A stretch of DNA of 64,000 nucleotides. Origin: PMNU01 sp035479875 (lineage in GTDB: Bacteria; Patescibacteriota; Saccharimonadia; Saccharimonadales; UBA4665). The notes below the pieces were generated by a model, which worked only from the letters and a program-made list of their open reading frames with translations, was not told where the DNA came from and did no database searches. Made by a program: the position numbers and the translations under genes. Numbering within the stretch: the first letter of the stretch is position 1; every line of letters begins with the position of its first letter. Positions 9,453-17,506 of the stretch are shown here, piece after piece. The stretch covers positions 1 to 64,000 of the forward strand of contig DATIIH010000011.1 of the NCBI GenBank assembly GCA_035479875.1. The letters run 5' to 3'.

Positions 9453-10238
9453 ATGAAAGAAGAACGAAAAACAACGGCGCCCGTCAAAAAACGCGCCGAC
9501 CAATACAACGACCCTAAACATAACTACATGGAGTACTGGCACGGCCGTGACTACGAGAACGAAGCCGAAGAAATGGCCATTAAGCGCTTGCTGGAAGGTA
9601 AACATTTTGCAACAGCGGTAGACGTTGGTGGTGGCTATGGCCGACTGTGCCTGTTACTCGAAGACTATGCCGACAAAGTGACGCTTGCTGAGCCCAGCCA
9701 GCAACAGCTCGATCTAGCCAAAGTGTATCTTAAGGATCATCCCGAAGTCGACCGCAAGCTGTTGCAAGCCGAAGACCTAGGTTTCAAGGCTGGCAGCATT
9801 GAGCTCTTGACCATGATCCGCGTTATGCACCATCTTCCTGACCCAATGCCCGAATTCGCAGAGATTGCACGGGTGCTTTCGGCGAATGGCTATGCTATCG
9901 TCGAAGTCGCCAATTACAGCCACGCCCGCAACCGCCTCAAACACTTCGTGAAGGGTAAAAAGCTACCTACCGAACCAGTAGACATCCGTTCAGCAGCGGC
10001 GCGCAGAGACAAGACCGAAATCCCGTTCGTCAATCACAACCCGCGCACCGTTATTAAGCAGCTCGCTCACGCCGGACTTAAGGTAGATCGCATTCTATCA
10101 GTGTCTAACTTGCGCAGCCCCGGCCTAAAAAAGATTATGCCCAAAAGCGTCATGCTGGCTATTGAGGGCATACTGCAACCAACGCTGGCTAACAGCTTCT
10201 TTGGTCCGAGCGTATTTTTGCTCGTTAAAAAAGCCTAG
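9453..10238 (+). CDS. SAM-dependent class I methyltransferase
   Basis: A 261-residue methyltransferase of the methyltransf_11 type. The SAM-binding motif I is AVDVGGGYGRL (about residues 49-59), motif II includes the acidic LAEPS loop, and post-motif MIRVMHHLPDP resembles small-molecule methyltransferases. The substrate cannot be told. The ATG lies 9 nt after TATACT (9438-9443), with no ribosome binding site, suggesting a leaderless transcript. It sits between tyrS and recG, both in the same direction, but has its own promoter. Confidence 0.85.
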   Translation: MKEERKTTAPVKKRADQYNDPKHNYMEYWHGRDYENEAEEMAIKRLLEGKHFATAVDVGGGYGRLCLLLEDYADKVTLAEPSQQQLDLAKVYLKDHPEVDRKLLQAEDLGFKAGSIELLTMIRVMHHLPDPMPEFAEIARVLSANGYAIVEVANYSHARNRLKHFVKGKKLPTEPVDIRSAAARRDKTEIPFVNHNPRTVIKQLAHAGLKVDRILSVSNLRSPGLKKIMPKSVMLAIEGILQPTLANSFFGPSVFLLVKKA

Positions 10239-10239
10239 G

Positions 10240-10268
10240 TTGCACGCACCGGCATCCTGTACTACAGT
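10240..10268 (+). promoter_or_regulatory. recG promoter, leaderless type
   Basis: TTGCAC (10240-10245), a 17-nt spacer and TACAGT (10263-10268). The recG ATG begins 6 nt after the -10, so transcription should start at or next to the start codon. Confidence 0.6.
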
Positions 10269-10274
10269 GCAGCC

Positions 10275-12311
10275 ATGACCGCAGCGCGTGTGATTACCGA
10301 TATTAAGGGGGTTGGGCCCGAGCTCGCCAAAAAGTTTGACGTGTTGGGCGTGCACACCGTAGACGATTTGGCGTATAATTTTCCGCGCCGTTACGAAGAT
10401 TACTCGATCGTTACGGCTATTAAAGATGTACGCCCGGGCCCGGTGACTATCCAGGCCGAGATTAAACAGGCTGCAGGTCGTTATGCGCGCCGGGGTATGC
10501 ATGTGACTGAGGCTGTAGCCTCGGATGACACCGACAGCGCACGCCTCGTATGGTTTAACCAGCCTTACCGTGCGCAGTCACTTAAACCCGGGCAGCAATA
10601 CTTTATTTCGGGTGAGTTCCAACTCAGTCATCAGCGGTTTGCCATTTTAAACCCTAGCGTAGAGCTGGTGAGCGAATTCCCTGTGAACACGGCGCGGATT
10701 GTGCCGGTATACCGCGAAACCAAGGGCCTTACTAGTAGGCAAATCCGCAAAGTGGTGCGATCAGTGTTGCCGGAGTTGCGCAAAATGCCCGAAAGTCTAC
10801 CAGAGTGGCTTGTACAACAGCAAAAGTTGATGCCCTATGCCGAGGCGGTCGAGACCATGCATTTTCCAGAAACAGTCGAGAAGTTGGAACAGGCCCAACG
10901 TCGCCTTGGCTTTCAAGAAGTGTTTGAGCTGAGCCTGGCGGCGCTCCTTAATAAGTACGAACTTATGCAAGACACGGCGCTGGCCATCCCGTTTAGCGAA
11001 AAACTAGCGCGCCAGTTCGTTGGCCACCTGCCGTTTACCCTCACCGACGCGCAGCGTAAAGTGGTCTGGCGTATTTATCAAGATATCGAAAAGACGCAGC
11101 CAATGAATCGGCTAGTAGAGGGCGACGTTGGCTCCGGCAAAACGGTGGTGGCGGCAATGGCGGCGGTGATGGCGATGAGCGAGGGCTACCAAGTGGCATT
11201 GATGGCACCCACCGAACTTTTGGCCCGTCAGCATGCCGACACGCTGCACAACTTGTTAGAGCCGCTCGGCCTCCATCAAAAACTTACGCTACTAGTGGGC
11301 GGCATGAAAGCAGCCGAAAAGACCCGCGCCCGTGAGGCTTTAGCCGCCGGGCAAGCACAATTTGTGATTGGTACGCATGCGCTCATCCAAGAAAGTGTCG
11401 ATATGCACAAGCTCGGCCTGGTAGTCATCGACGAGCAGCACCGTTTTGGCGTAGATCAGCGTAAGAAGTTGATGGCCAAGGCCGGCCACATGCCTCACCT
11501 TTTGAGTCTTACCGCTACGCCGATTCCGCGTTCACTGGCACTTACGCTATATGGCGAGCTCGATATCTCCGTGCTGGATGCCAAGCCACCCGGCCGTCAG
11601 CCGATCATCACCAAGATTTGTTCGCCAAACTCCCGTGTCACGCTTAACCTTGCAATCACCAAAGAGCTTGAGGCCGGCCGCCAGATGTTTGTGGTTTGCC
11701 CGCTCATCTCTGAATCCGAAGTGCAAACCGCCAACTCAGCCGAAAAGATTTATAAGCAATTTACCACCAAAGATTTTAAGCCGTGGCGGGTAGGCCTACT
11801 GCACGGCAAGATGAAATCAGCCGAAAAGAATGCCATTATGGAGCAATTTGTGCGTAAGGAGCTGGATATTTTAGTGAGCACTACGGTAATAGAGGTAGGT
11901 GTGGACGTGTCCAATGCCAGCGTCATGCTGATTGAAGCCGCCGAGCGCTTTGGCCTGGCTCAAATCCACCAGCTCCGCGGTAGGGTAGGGCGCGGTGGTC
12001 ACAAGGGTTATTGCTATCTCATGCTGAGTGATTCTAAATCGCCTCCCAGACGACTCGAGGCTTTGGAGCGGATGAGCGACGGCTTTAAGTTGGCTGAGCT
12101 TGATCTCGAACTGCGCGGCCCCGGCGCCATCTACGGCACGCTACAGCATGGCGAGCTGGACTTACGCGTAGCTAAGCTTACCGATACCAAACTGATTGCC
12201 ACTGCCCGCGCAGCTGCCCAGGAGTGTATCGAACGGGGCCAAGATTTGGTACAATATCCACAGTTGTATGCCCGTGTGACACGGCTGCGGGTATTCACCA
12301 ATTTAAACTAA
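10275..12311 (+). CDS. recG: ATP-dependent DNA helicase RecG
   Basis: Helicase that remodels stalled replication forks and Holliday junctions. An N-terminal wedge/OB domain (about residues 1-250) precedes two helicase lobes: Walker A (GDVGSGKTVVA), DEQH box (VVIDEQHRFGVDQR), motif III (SLTATPIPRS), and motif VI (QLRGRVGRGGHKGYC). The C-terminal TRG-like region is present (GDFKLAELDLELRGPG-type segment). At 678 residues it is full length. The start follows a strong promoter by 6 nt without SD, so leaderless. Followed after 12 nt by an unknown gene and rsmD. Confidence 0.97.
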   Translation: MTAARVITDIKGVGPELAKKFDVLGVHTVDDLAYNFPRRYEDYSIVTAIKDVRPGPVTIQAEIKQAAGRYARRGMHVTEAVASDDTDSARLVWFNQPYRAQSLKPGQQYFISGEFQLSHQRFAILNPSVELVSEFPVNTARIVPVYRETKGLTSRQIRKVVRSVLPELRKMPESLPEWLVQQQKLMPYAEAVETMHFPETVEKLEQAQRRLGFQEVFELSLAALLNKYELMQDTALAIPFSEKLARQFVGHLPFTLTDAQRKVVWRIYQDIEKTQPMNRLVEGDVGSGKTVVAAMAAVMAMSEGYQVALMAPTELLARQHADTLHNLLEPLGLHQKLTLLVGGMKAAEKTRAREALAAGQAQFVIGTHALIQESVDMHKLGLVVIDEQHRFGVDQRKKLMAKAGHMPHLLSLTATPIPRSLALTLYGELDISVLDAKPPGRQPIITKICSPNSRVTLNLAITKELEAGRQMFVVCPLISESEVQTANSAEKIYKQFTTKDFKPWRVGLLHGKMKSAEKNAIMEQFVRKELDILVSTTVIEVGVDVSNASVMLIEAAERFGLAQIHQLRGRVGRGGHKGYCYLMLSDSKSPPRRLEALERMSDGFKLAELDLELRGPGAIYGTLQHGELDLRVAKLTDTKLIATARAAAQECIERGQDLVQYPQLYARVTRLRVFTNLN

Positions 12312-12323
12312 CACCCCCTATAC

Positions 12324-13148
12324 ATGTATTCAGGAACAACGCTTACGCCGCTTTCGGGCCGCGTTATGGGCGCACATCAAAAGATTGACCGTTTGGCACG
12401 CGGGTTGCTCAAAGAGTTGCTCAAAAAAGACCGCGACTTCCCTGCGGTGAAGCGCATTTTGCACTTTGAAGGCATTAACGGCCCGGACGCCATCAAGCGC
12501 AAAAGCCCGGCTCAAGACGAGCCGTGGCACTACTACACGCCGTTCGACGATAAAGACACGCGGTTGGTGGTCATCATCGGCGATCACTATGACAGGCTGG
12601 TGGCAGCGCTTAAAGCTCGCGACGACGTACGCAGTAGTTTTGAAGCTGCGTGGCTGGCTCATGCTATTGTCGACGGCCTAACCCCTGCTCATCACTACCC
12701 GTACGAAGAAAAACTGTCTGAGTTGCGCGGCGGCAAGGGTTTGGAAACGCGCAACACCCTAAAAGGCAAGCTGGTGATGCCTGGCGCCAACCGCCGCCAG
12801 CAACTGCGCAACAACTGGAATATGTGGGGGCCGCGCGGGCTGCTTACCACCCACGGTGTTTTTGAGTGGGGCATTGCACTCATGCTCAAGCCTTTAAGTA
12901 GCAAGCAGCTCGAATTAGCCGCGAGCGACGTGGCCGAGCTCTACGAACATGGCCTGCTTGAGTTGTTCCGTCTCAAAGCCAAAGAGATCGGTGCTCTAGA
13001 CATGTACGACAAGTACCTGAGTTCTGGCTGGACGCCTAAATTGGCGCGCCAGGCGCGCAAGCTGTTAGTGCCTACGATTGTACATATGGTGACGCTGGCT
13101 TGGTATGCGGCCTGCATTGACGCCGGGGTCGTGAAGGGTAAACGATAG
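12324..13148 (+). CDS. Putative zinc-dependent phospholipase C / S1-P1 nuclease-like protein
   Basis: Unnamed 274-residue soluble protein, apparently all alpha-helical. Its histidine and aspartate pattern (H18 in GAHQKID, H48, H69 in WHYYTP, H88, then LAHAIVDGLTPAHH at 112-124) resembles the trinuclear zinc site of bacterial phospholipase C and S1/P1 nucleases. This is inference from spacing, not a confident family match. No signal peptide is visible, unusual for secreted phospholipases. It lies 12 nt after recG and its stop overlaps the GTG start of rsmD (TAGTG), so the three genes are probably cotranscribed. Confidence 0.6.
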   Translation: MYSGTTLTPLSGRVMGAHQKIDRLARGLLKELLKKDRDFPAVKRILHFEGINGPDAIKRKSPAQDEPWHYYTPFDDKDTRLVVIIGDHYDRLVAALKARDDVRSSFEAAWLAHAIVDGLTPAHHYPYEEKLSELRGGKGLETRNTLKGKLVMPGANRRQQLRNNWNMWGPRGLLTTHGVFEWGIALMLKPLSSKQLELAASDVAELYEHGLLELFRLKAKEIGALDMYDKYLSSGWTPKLARQARKLLVPTIVHMVTLAWYAACIDAGVVKGKR

Positions 13149-13681
13149 TGCGTGTGATTGCCGGCGTGCTCGGCGGGCGAACATTCGACTCACCGGGAAC
13201 GAACCGCACTCACCCCATGAGTGACAAAGCGCGCGGCGCTCTGTTTAATATTTTGGGCGATATCCATAACCTGACAGTACTCGACGCCTTCGCTGGCACC
13301 GGCGCACTTGCCTTTGAAGCATTGAGCCGCGGCGCCAAGGATGCGGTGCTGCTCGATAATGACAAAACCGCACAGCTGGCCATTGCGCGCAACATTGCCA
13401 TGCTGCAGCTCGAATCCCAGGCCCACTTGGTGCAGGCGGCGGTTGCTGTCTGGCTCAGAACGCAGCGCGATATGCAGTTCGATCTGGTAATCTGCGACCC
13501 GCCGTACGACAATCTGCAAGAATCGCTTATAGAGCGGCTGCTAGACAGCGTAAAAGACGGCGGCTTATTGGTGTTGTCGTGGCCGGGCAAAATCCAGCTG
13601 CCTCGTTTGCTGCAGCCGTTGCTTGTTGAACAGCGGAGCTACGGTGATATCCAGCTGGCGTTTTACCGCAAAAACAGGTAA
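13148..13681 (+). CDS. rsmD: 16S rRNA (guanine-966-N2)-methyltransferase RsmD
   Basis: Methylates the small-subunit rRNA. MRVIAGVLGGRTFDSPGTN is the RsmD N-terminus, the SAM motif is VLDAFAGTGALAFEALSRGA, and the catalytic DPPY is present (ICDPPYDN). 177 residues, normal length. The GTG start overlaps the upstream stop by one base (TAGTG), indicating translational coupling. The tRNA-Leu gene begins 16 nt downstream. Confidence 0.94.
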   Translation: MRVIAGVLGGRTFDSPGTNRTHPMSDKARGALFNILGDIHNLTVLDAFAGTGALAFEALSRGAKDAVLLDNDKTAQLAIARNIAMLQLESQAHLVQAAVAVWLRTQRDMQFDLVICDPPYDNLQESLIERLLDSVKDGGLLVLSWPGKIQLPRLLQPLLVEQRSYGDIQLAFYRKNR

Positions 13682-13697
13682 AATAGCCCCGGAAAGC

Positions 13698-13781
13698 GGG
13701 CGAGTGGTGAAATGGTAGACACGCTAGCCTTAGGAGCTAGTGGGGCAACCCGTGAAGGTTCAAGTCCTTTCTCGCCCACCA
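13698..13781 (+). tRNA. tRNA-Leu (anticodon TAG)
   Basis: Acceptor stem GGGCGAG/CTCGCCC, anticodon stem CTAGC/GCTAG enclosing loop CTTAGGA (anticodon TAG), a type II variable arm (TGGGGCAACCCG region), T arm AGGTTCAAGTCCTTT, and an encoded CCA end. A TAAAAT -10 lies 13 nt upstream in the end of rsmD. Confidence 0.97.
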
Positions 13782-13817
13782 AAGTAAAAAGCGGCGCGCA
13801 GCCGCTTTTTACTTTGG
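13779..13817 (+). terminator. Strong bidirectional intrinsic terminator after tRNA-Leu
   Basis: A perfect 17-bp inverted repeat (arms 13779-13795 and 13801-13817, loop GCGCA) with GCCGCTTTTT on the plus strand and an equivalent T run on the minus strand. It overlaps the CCA end of the tRNA. Confidence 0.9.
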
Positions 13818-13848
13818 TAGAAGACCAACATATGATATAAGAGTCTGT

Positions 13849-14439
13849 ATGCGTATAGAAGGTGAACAAATTAGTCTTACCCCTTCAGAGGCTGGCTGGA
13901 TAGCATTGCAATTCGCGCGACTGCGCTTTTTGGATTTTGCCCGGAAAGTTGAGTTGGCACGCCGCACTGCTATTGCAGTGCACTTACCCGACGGGATATT
14001 TGACGGCGTACCGCTTGTTAGTGCCGACATGCCCTACGGTGCAGATGGTTTTCCGGACACAGCGGTAGGGCTCCGCCGTATCTCAGCAGACCATGCTATG
14101 CACCGGGCGGAAGCTGAGCATGCACGTGACGCAGATGGTGCCGAGCTGCACACTATCCAAGTGCCAGCCGGCCGTGATGAGCTTGCCATTATGGCAGAAC
14201 GGGCTTCTTTTATACACATGATCTTGCAGCAGGAGATGTTGGACCCGCCCAGTAACCCAGACAGGACTTATGAGGATAGAATAGTAGAGTTCGATGATGG
14301 CGATGATGATCCTGAGCCCCACTTAAACGATAGTGACGCGGCTCAGATAGACGCCATGTTTTTTGCGAACAATCTTACGGAACTCGAGGTCACTGCCGGC
14401 ATACTCGCCACACTGCGTCAAGCCGGGCTGGCAGAGTAG
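13849..14439 (+). CDS. Unknown protein, acidic C-terminus
   Basis: Not recognised; 196 residues, no membrane segment or signal peptide. The first 60 residues look like a compact alpha/beta domain; about residues 140-160 are very acidic (EFDDGDDDPEP). The ATG lies 7 nt after TATAAG (13836-13841) with no SD. Codon choice (ATA, AGG, AGA, CTA) differs from the ribosomal genes and matches other accessory genes here, suggesting a different origin or low expression. The next gene is separately promoted. Confidence 0.65.
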   Translation: MRIEGEQISLTPSEAGWIALQFARLRFLDFARKVELARRTAIAVHLPDGIFDGVPLVSADMPYGADGFPDTAVGLRRISADHAMHRAEAEHARDADGAELHTIQVPAGRDELAIMAERASFIHMILQQEMLDPPSNPDRTYEDRIVEFDDGDDDPEPHLNDSDAAQIDAMFFANNLTELEVTAGILATLRQAGLAE

Positions 14440-14481
14440 CTGTTTGTACATGTATGTATATTATGGTATAGTAATATACTT

Positions 14482-15306
14482 ATGTGTAGTTGGCATCGGT
14501 CGGAGCGTGCGCGGCATTTTGACAAGGCAGTAGAGTCCGCTGTCGCTATCATGGGCTCCACTGCCGTCCAACAGGCGATAGCAAGCTCAGCACTCGGCCC
14601 AGATGCGGGTACACAGGCCCTCGCTACCATCGAACATGCCTTTTTGCCTAATGTTCATGGTCGGATAGTTAAGGTTCCACGCACATTCCAATACAGCGAC
14701 GCCGTGATGCTTTTGCCGCTATTACCTCAGGACCGAACAGCTCCCTTGCTGCTTGACGACTCGACCTTTCGTCTGGGCTCGGCCACCGTCCAAAAAACGA
14801 CAGATTATTTTAATAAGCTATTTCCCGATGATGATCCCGCATTTGTCCGCAGAGCAACAAAAAGGCATCTTAGGCGGTCTGTAGCGGTGGCACAAACAAA
14901 TCCGGCTCGTTTCTGGGCCCCGCGCCTTTCCGAAAGGGTAGTTGGGCGGTGTACCGGACACTCCGTTACGCTCTGGCCAGGTATGCCGGCCGTGTATTTA
15001 CGACCCAACATTTTCTTCGATGCCACTAACAAGCTATTTCATGGATCGGACGCAAAAGTTTGGCGTGCAAAAGTATTAGGACATGAAGCTCTCCATGTGC
15101 CGGACTGCGAGATTGGAGTAGATCCGGCAGTTACAGAGCTACGCGGCTATCACCTGGACACGGTAACAGGTAATGTCTTCGGGCTGCACGATGCCGTTGC
15201 CGCACAAGTCGAAGCACTACGTCAGGAGCATGCTACACCCGAAGATCCATTTTGTGTAGGTGCACCCCCTACCGACGAACTCGCAAAGCTCGGAGTTCTT
15301 AGTTAA
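14482..15306 (+). CDS. Unknown HExxH protein, putative zinc metallopeptidase
   Basis: Not recognised; 274 residues. Residues 201-205 read HEALH in the context KVLGHEALHVPDCE, followed 16 residues later by TELRGY, whose Glu could be a third metal ligand, as in gluzincin-type peptidases. The rest shows no known domain, and no signal peptide is evident. Promoter TTGTAC-N17-TATAGT (14444-14472) ends 9 nt before the ATG, so the mRNA is probably leaderless. Function is inferred from the motif only. Confidence 0.65.
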   Translation: MCSWHRSERARHFDKAVESAVAIMGSTAVQQAIASSALGPDAGTQALATIEHAFLPNVHGRIVKVPRTFQYSDAVMLLPLLPQDRTAPLLLDDSTFRLGSATVQKTTDYFNKLFPDDDPAFVRRATKRHLRRSVAVAQTNPARFWAPRLSERVVGRCTGHSVTLWPGMPAVYLRPNIFFDATNKLFHGSDAKVWRAKVLGHEALHVPDCEIGVDPAVTELRGYHLDTVTGNVFGLHDAVAAQVEALRQEHATPEDPFCVGAPPTDELAKLGVLS

Positions 15307-15349
15307 CCTCTGTGTTCATGATCGCAGATACTGTGCACGTTGAGTTTGC

Positions 15350-15382
15350 TACAATATCTCCATGAAGTTATTGGAACAGTAG
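15350..15382 (+). promoter_or_regulatory. -10 box plus six-codon upstream ORF before hydrolase gene
   Basis: TACAAT (15350-15355) is followed after 6 nt by ATG (15362) opening a six-codon ORF (MKLLEQ) that ends in TAG at 15380-15382, one base before the ATG of the hydrolase gene. The spacing matches leaderless starts nearby; reinitiation may set hydrolase expression. Confidence 0.45.
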
Positions 15383-15383
15383 T

Positions 15384-15995
15384 ATGGCCCACCACGTCAT
15401 CTATATCCCCGGCTTGGCCGATGATAAATTTGGTAGGCTGCAGCATTTTGCCGTGGGCTGTTGGCTGCTACTCGGCGTCCGCCCGCATTACTATCCGATG
15501 CACTGGGCCGACAAAAAACCGCTTGGCGGCAAAATGAAGCCGCTTTTGGAGCTTATCGACAAGCTAGCTGCTTCAGAAGGCGACAAAGTGTCGTTGGTAG
15601 CCAGCAGCGCTGGCGCTAGCGTGGCACTCTTGGCATACAAACAACGTGCTGAGCAAATTGAAGCCGTGGTGTGCATCGCGGGCGCGATTAACGGTGCCGA
15701 CGAAGTCAACCCGCTTACCTATAAGGCGAATCCGGCGTTTAAGCAGTCGATGTCCGACCTCCAAGATGTGTTGCCAGAACTCAGCCCTATGGAGCGCTAC
15801 CGCATTATGTCGATGCATCCACTCAAAGACGAGACGGTGGCTCCGCGTAACACTATCATCCGCGGCGCTCGCGAGTGGCTGATGCCCGTGAGCGGTCACT
15901 CGTTGAGTATCGCCCTGGGCATCACGCTCTATTCGTCCGCTGTTATGCACTTTGTAAAACACCATGGTCAAAAAGAGTTTATTCCTGTACAATAA
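15384..15995 (+). CDS. Small alpha/beta hydrolase-like protein
   Basis: 203 residues with alpha/beta hydrolase features: an oxyanion-type start (VIYIPGLADDK), nucleophile elbow VASSAGAS (about residues 71-78, candidate nucleophile S74), and a late conserved-type histidine (GHSLSIA). No signal peptide; substrate unknown. In-frame ATG at 15384 is the first possible start because a stop lies at 15363 in this frame. It has no clear SD and is preceded by a six-codon ORF that ends one base upstream, so translational coupling is likely. The next promoter (TACAAT, 15988) lies inside its last codons. Confidence 0.7.
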   Translation: MAHHVIYIPGLADDKFGRLQHFAVGCWLLLGVRPHYYPMHWADKKPLGGKMKPLLELIDKLAASEGDKVSLVASSAGASVALLAYKQRAEQIEAVVCIAGAINGADEVNPLTYKANPAFKQSMSDLQDVLPELSPMERYRIMSMHPLKDETVAPRNTIIRGAREWLMPVSGHSLSIALGITLYSSAVMHFVKHHGQKEFIPVQ

Positions 15996-16000
15996 AACGT

Positions 16001-16054
16001 ATGTTTAAGCAAACTAACCAGCATCTGCATACATCGCCGGAGCGTGTCGGTTAG
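16001..16054 (+). CDS. Leader peptide (17 aa, two His) of an attenuator
   Basis: A 17-codon ORF starting 7 nt after TACAAT (15988-15993), the spacing of leaderless starts. It contains NQHLHTSPERV, with His at positions 8 and 10. Its end overlaps a 9-bp stem (AAACTAACC at 16011-16019 with GGTTAGTTT at 16049-16057) that a translating ribosome would melt. A terminator follows before the SD-led gene at 16137, and hisS is the fourth gene downstream. No protein homologue is expected for such a short ORF. Confidence 0.55.
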   Translation: MFKQTNQHLHTSPERVG

Positions 16055-16079
16055 TTTAGTTTTATCTAAGAACAATAAA

Positions 16080-16103
16080 ACGCCGGAGCGCCCGGCGTTT
16101 TTT
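16080..16103 (+). terminator. Intrinsic terminator between leader ORF and PRTase operon (attenuator)
   Basis: ACGCCGG-AGCGC-CCGGCGT followed by six T. The ten bases CGCCGGAGCG of the 5' arm and loop (16081-16090) are repeated exactly inside the leader ORF (16035-16044), and the leader copy could pair with the 3' arm instead. The operon starts 33 nt later. Confidence 0.75.
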
Positions 16104-16136
16104 GTTTGGTAAAAAAGTAAACTTTACGGAGAATTT

Positions 16137-16967
16137 ATGAGTAAACCTTATGTTATTTCTGCTGAGCTTGACTTGGCAGGTGCGGGCTTTGAGGAAATCG
16201 TTGACCCGCAAAGAGTAGATGATTTTAGACAATCACTTGATGCTGAGCTCAGAAGCTATGGCAAGCAAGTCCAGTGGGTAGACAGCGCCACCCTTAAGGA
16301 CGGGCTGGCGCAGAGAGTTGCCGCAACACGTTTACCTACAGCAAGTCTTGACCAGCGGTTCGTACATGGTGCGGCATACTGCCTTGGCATCTCGCGGGCA
16401 GTTGACGACAGCCTGCAGGATGTCGGCTATGTGCCACGCGCCGGTTTTCCGGCCATACAACGTCAATTGGACGAACTTGCCGCGCGCGAGCAGGAAGTTG
16501 TCGTTGTCGATGACGTGCTATTCAGCGGTGAGATGCTCCACCAGCTTCGTACTGATCTCGCGGCCAGGGGTGTACGGCTTAGCGGTGTCATTTGCGGCAT
16601 CGCGATAGGTGAGGGCGCCGAAAAGCTAGAAGCAGAGGGAATTGGAGTAGATGCTGTGCTCCGCTTTGACGACGTAGATGATGAAATATGCGAGCGCGAC
16701 TTTGCGGTTGTTCCTGGCTCTGGGCGGCGACTCAGTTCCGGCCTTCAAAACGCTTTCTATTTTGATAACCTGTATGGTCGTCCAAGCCAATGGGCATCCA
16801 TCCCAGCGGCCAGAGTGGCAGATTTCTGCGTGAATAGCCTTGAGCGAAATTCTGCCCTGTTGCGTTCAGAAGTGCCTATGGACTCTATTGGTAACTTCGT
16901 TGGCTATCAGGAGACGGGCGCTGCCGTCGCGGCACTTTATAACAGGATCGAAAGGATATCACTATGA
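16137..16967 (+). CDS. Phosphoribosyltransferase-like protein
   Basis: 276 residues. Residues 121-132 (VVVVDDVLFSGE) match the PRPP-binding loop of type I phosphoribosyltransferases (hydrophobics, two acidic residues, then a T/S-G turn). No further PRTase subfamily is recognised. It has an SD-like ACGGAG 9 nt before the ATG, as expected for a gene downstream of an attenuator. Its stop overlaps the next ATG (ATGA), so it is translated together with a SLOG protein and a PfkB kinase; a role in base or nucleotide salvage is inferred. Codon use is accessory-like. Confidence 0.7.
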   Translation: MSKPYVISAELDLAGAGFEEIVDPQRVDDFRQSLDAELRSYGKQVQWVDSATLKDGLAQRVAATRLPTASLDQRFVHGAAYCLGISRAVDDSLQDVGYVPRAGFPAIQRQLDELAAREQEVVVVDDVLFSGEMLHQLRTDLAARGVRLSGVICGIAIGEGAEKLEAEGIGVDAVLRFDDVDDEICERDFAVVPGSGRRLSSGLQNAFYFDNLYGRPSQWASIPAARVADFCVNSLERNSALLRSEVPMDSIGNFVGYQETGAAVAALYNRIERISL

Positions 16968-17506
16968 GAAAGTTTCAGATTGGGGTAATGGGTTCTACGG
17001 CCGACCTACAATACACCAAAGAGGTTGAGCAGGCTGCAGAGCGCCTCGGCGAACTCATCGCTAGTAAGGATGGCATATTGCTATTTGGCGCCGAGAAAGA
17101 CGCCGACTCATTGTCCACCGCGGCTTGCCGCGGCGCTAGGCGCAAGGGCGGCTTGACCGTCGGTATTACGTACGGCAAGCACAAAGACATTGTCCAAGAG
17201 GATGCAGATGTGATTTTGCCTTGCGGATTGGAGCGCGGTGGTGGCCGTGAATTAGTGCTTGCTTTGGCGTGTGACGCCATTATTGCCATTAGTGGTGGCT
17301 CGGGCACGCTCAATGAGCTAACCGTGGCATACCAGGCCGACATCCCCATGGTCGCCCTCTACGGTTTCGGCGGCTGGGCCGACCGGCTAGCCGGTGAATT
17401 TCTGGATGCCCGAAAGCGGCGCAGCGTACTAAAAGCAAGCAGCCCGGAAGAGGCGGTGAAGCTTGCATTCCGCGAAGCAGAAAGGTACCGCAAACAGTAT
17501 GCGTAG
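16964..17506 (+). CDS. SLOG/LOG-like nucleotide-binding protein (TIGR00725-like)
   Basis: 180-residue Rossmann protein. The LOG-family signature is SGGSGTLNE (residues 110-118), and the first loop (GVMGST, then FGAEKDADS) is in the place of the GGG turn of TIGR00725 proteins. Characterised LOG enzymes release the base from nucleoside 5'-monophosphates; many relatives are uncharacterised nucleotide sensors. ATG overlaps the stop of the upstream PRTase (ATGA) and its own stop overlaps the start of the kinase gene, indicating one translationally coupled operon. Confidence 0.8.
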   Translation: MRKFQIGVMGSTADLQYTKEVEQAAERLGELIASKDGILLFGAEKDADSLSTAACRGARRKGGLTVGITYGKHKDIVQEDADVILPCGLERGGGRELVLALACDAIIAISGGSGTLNELTVAYQADIPMVALYGFGGWADRLAGEFLDARKRRSVLKASSPEEAVKLAFREAERYRKQYA

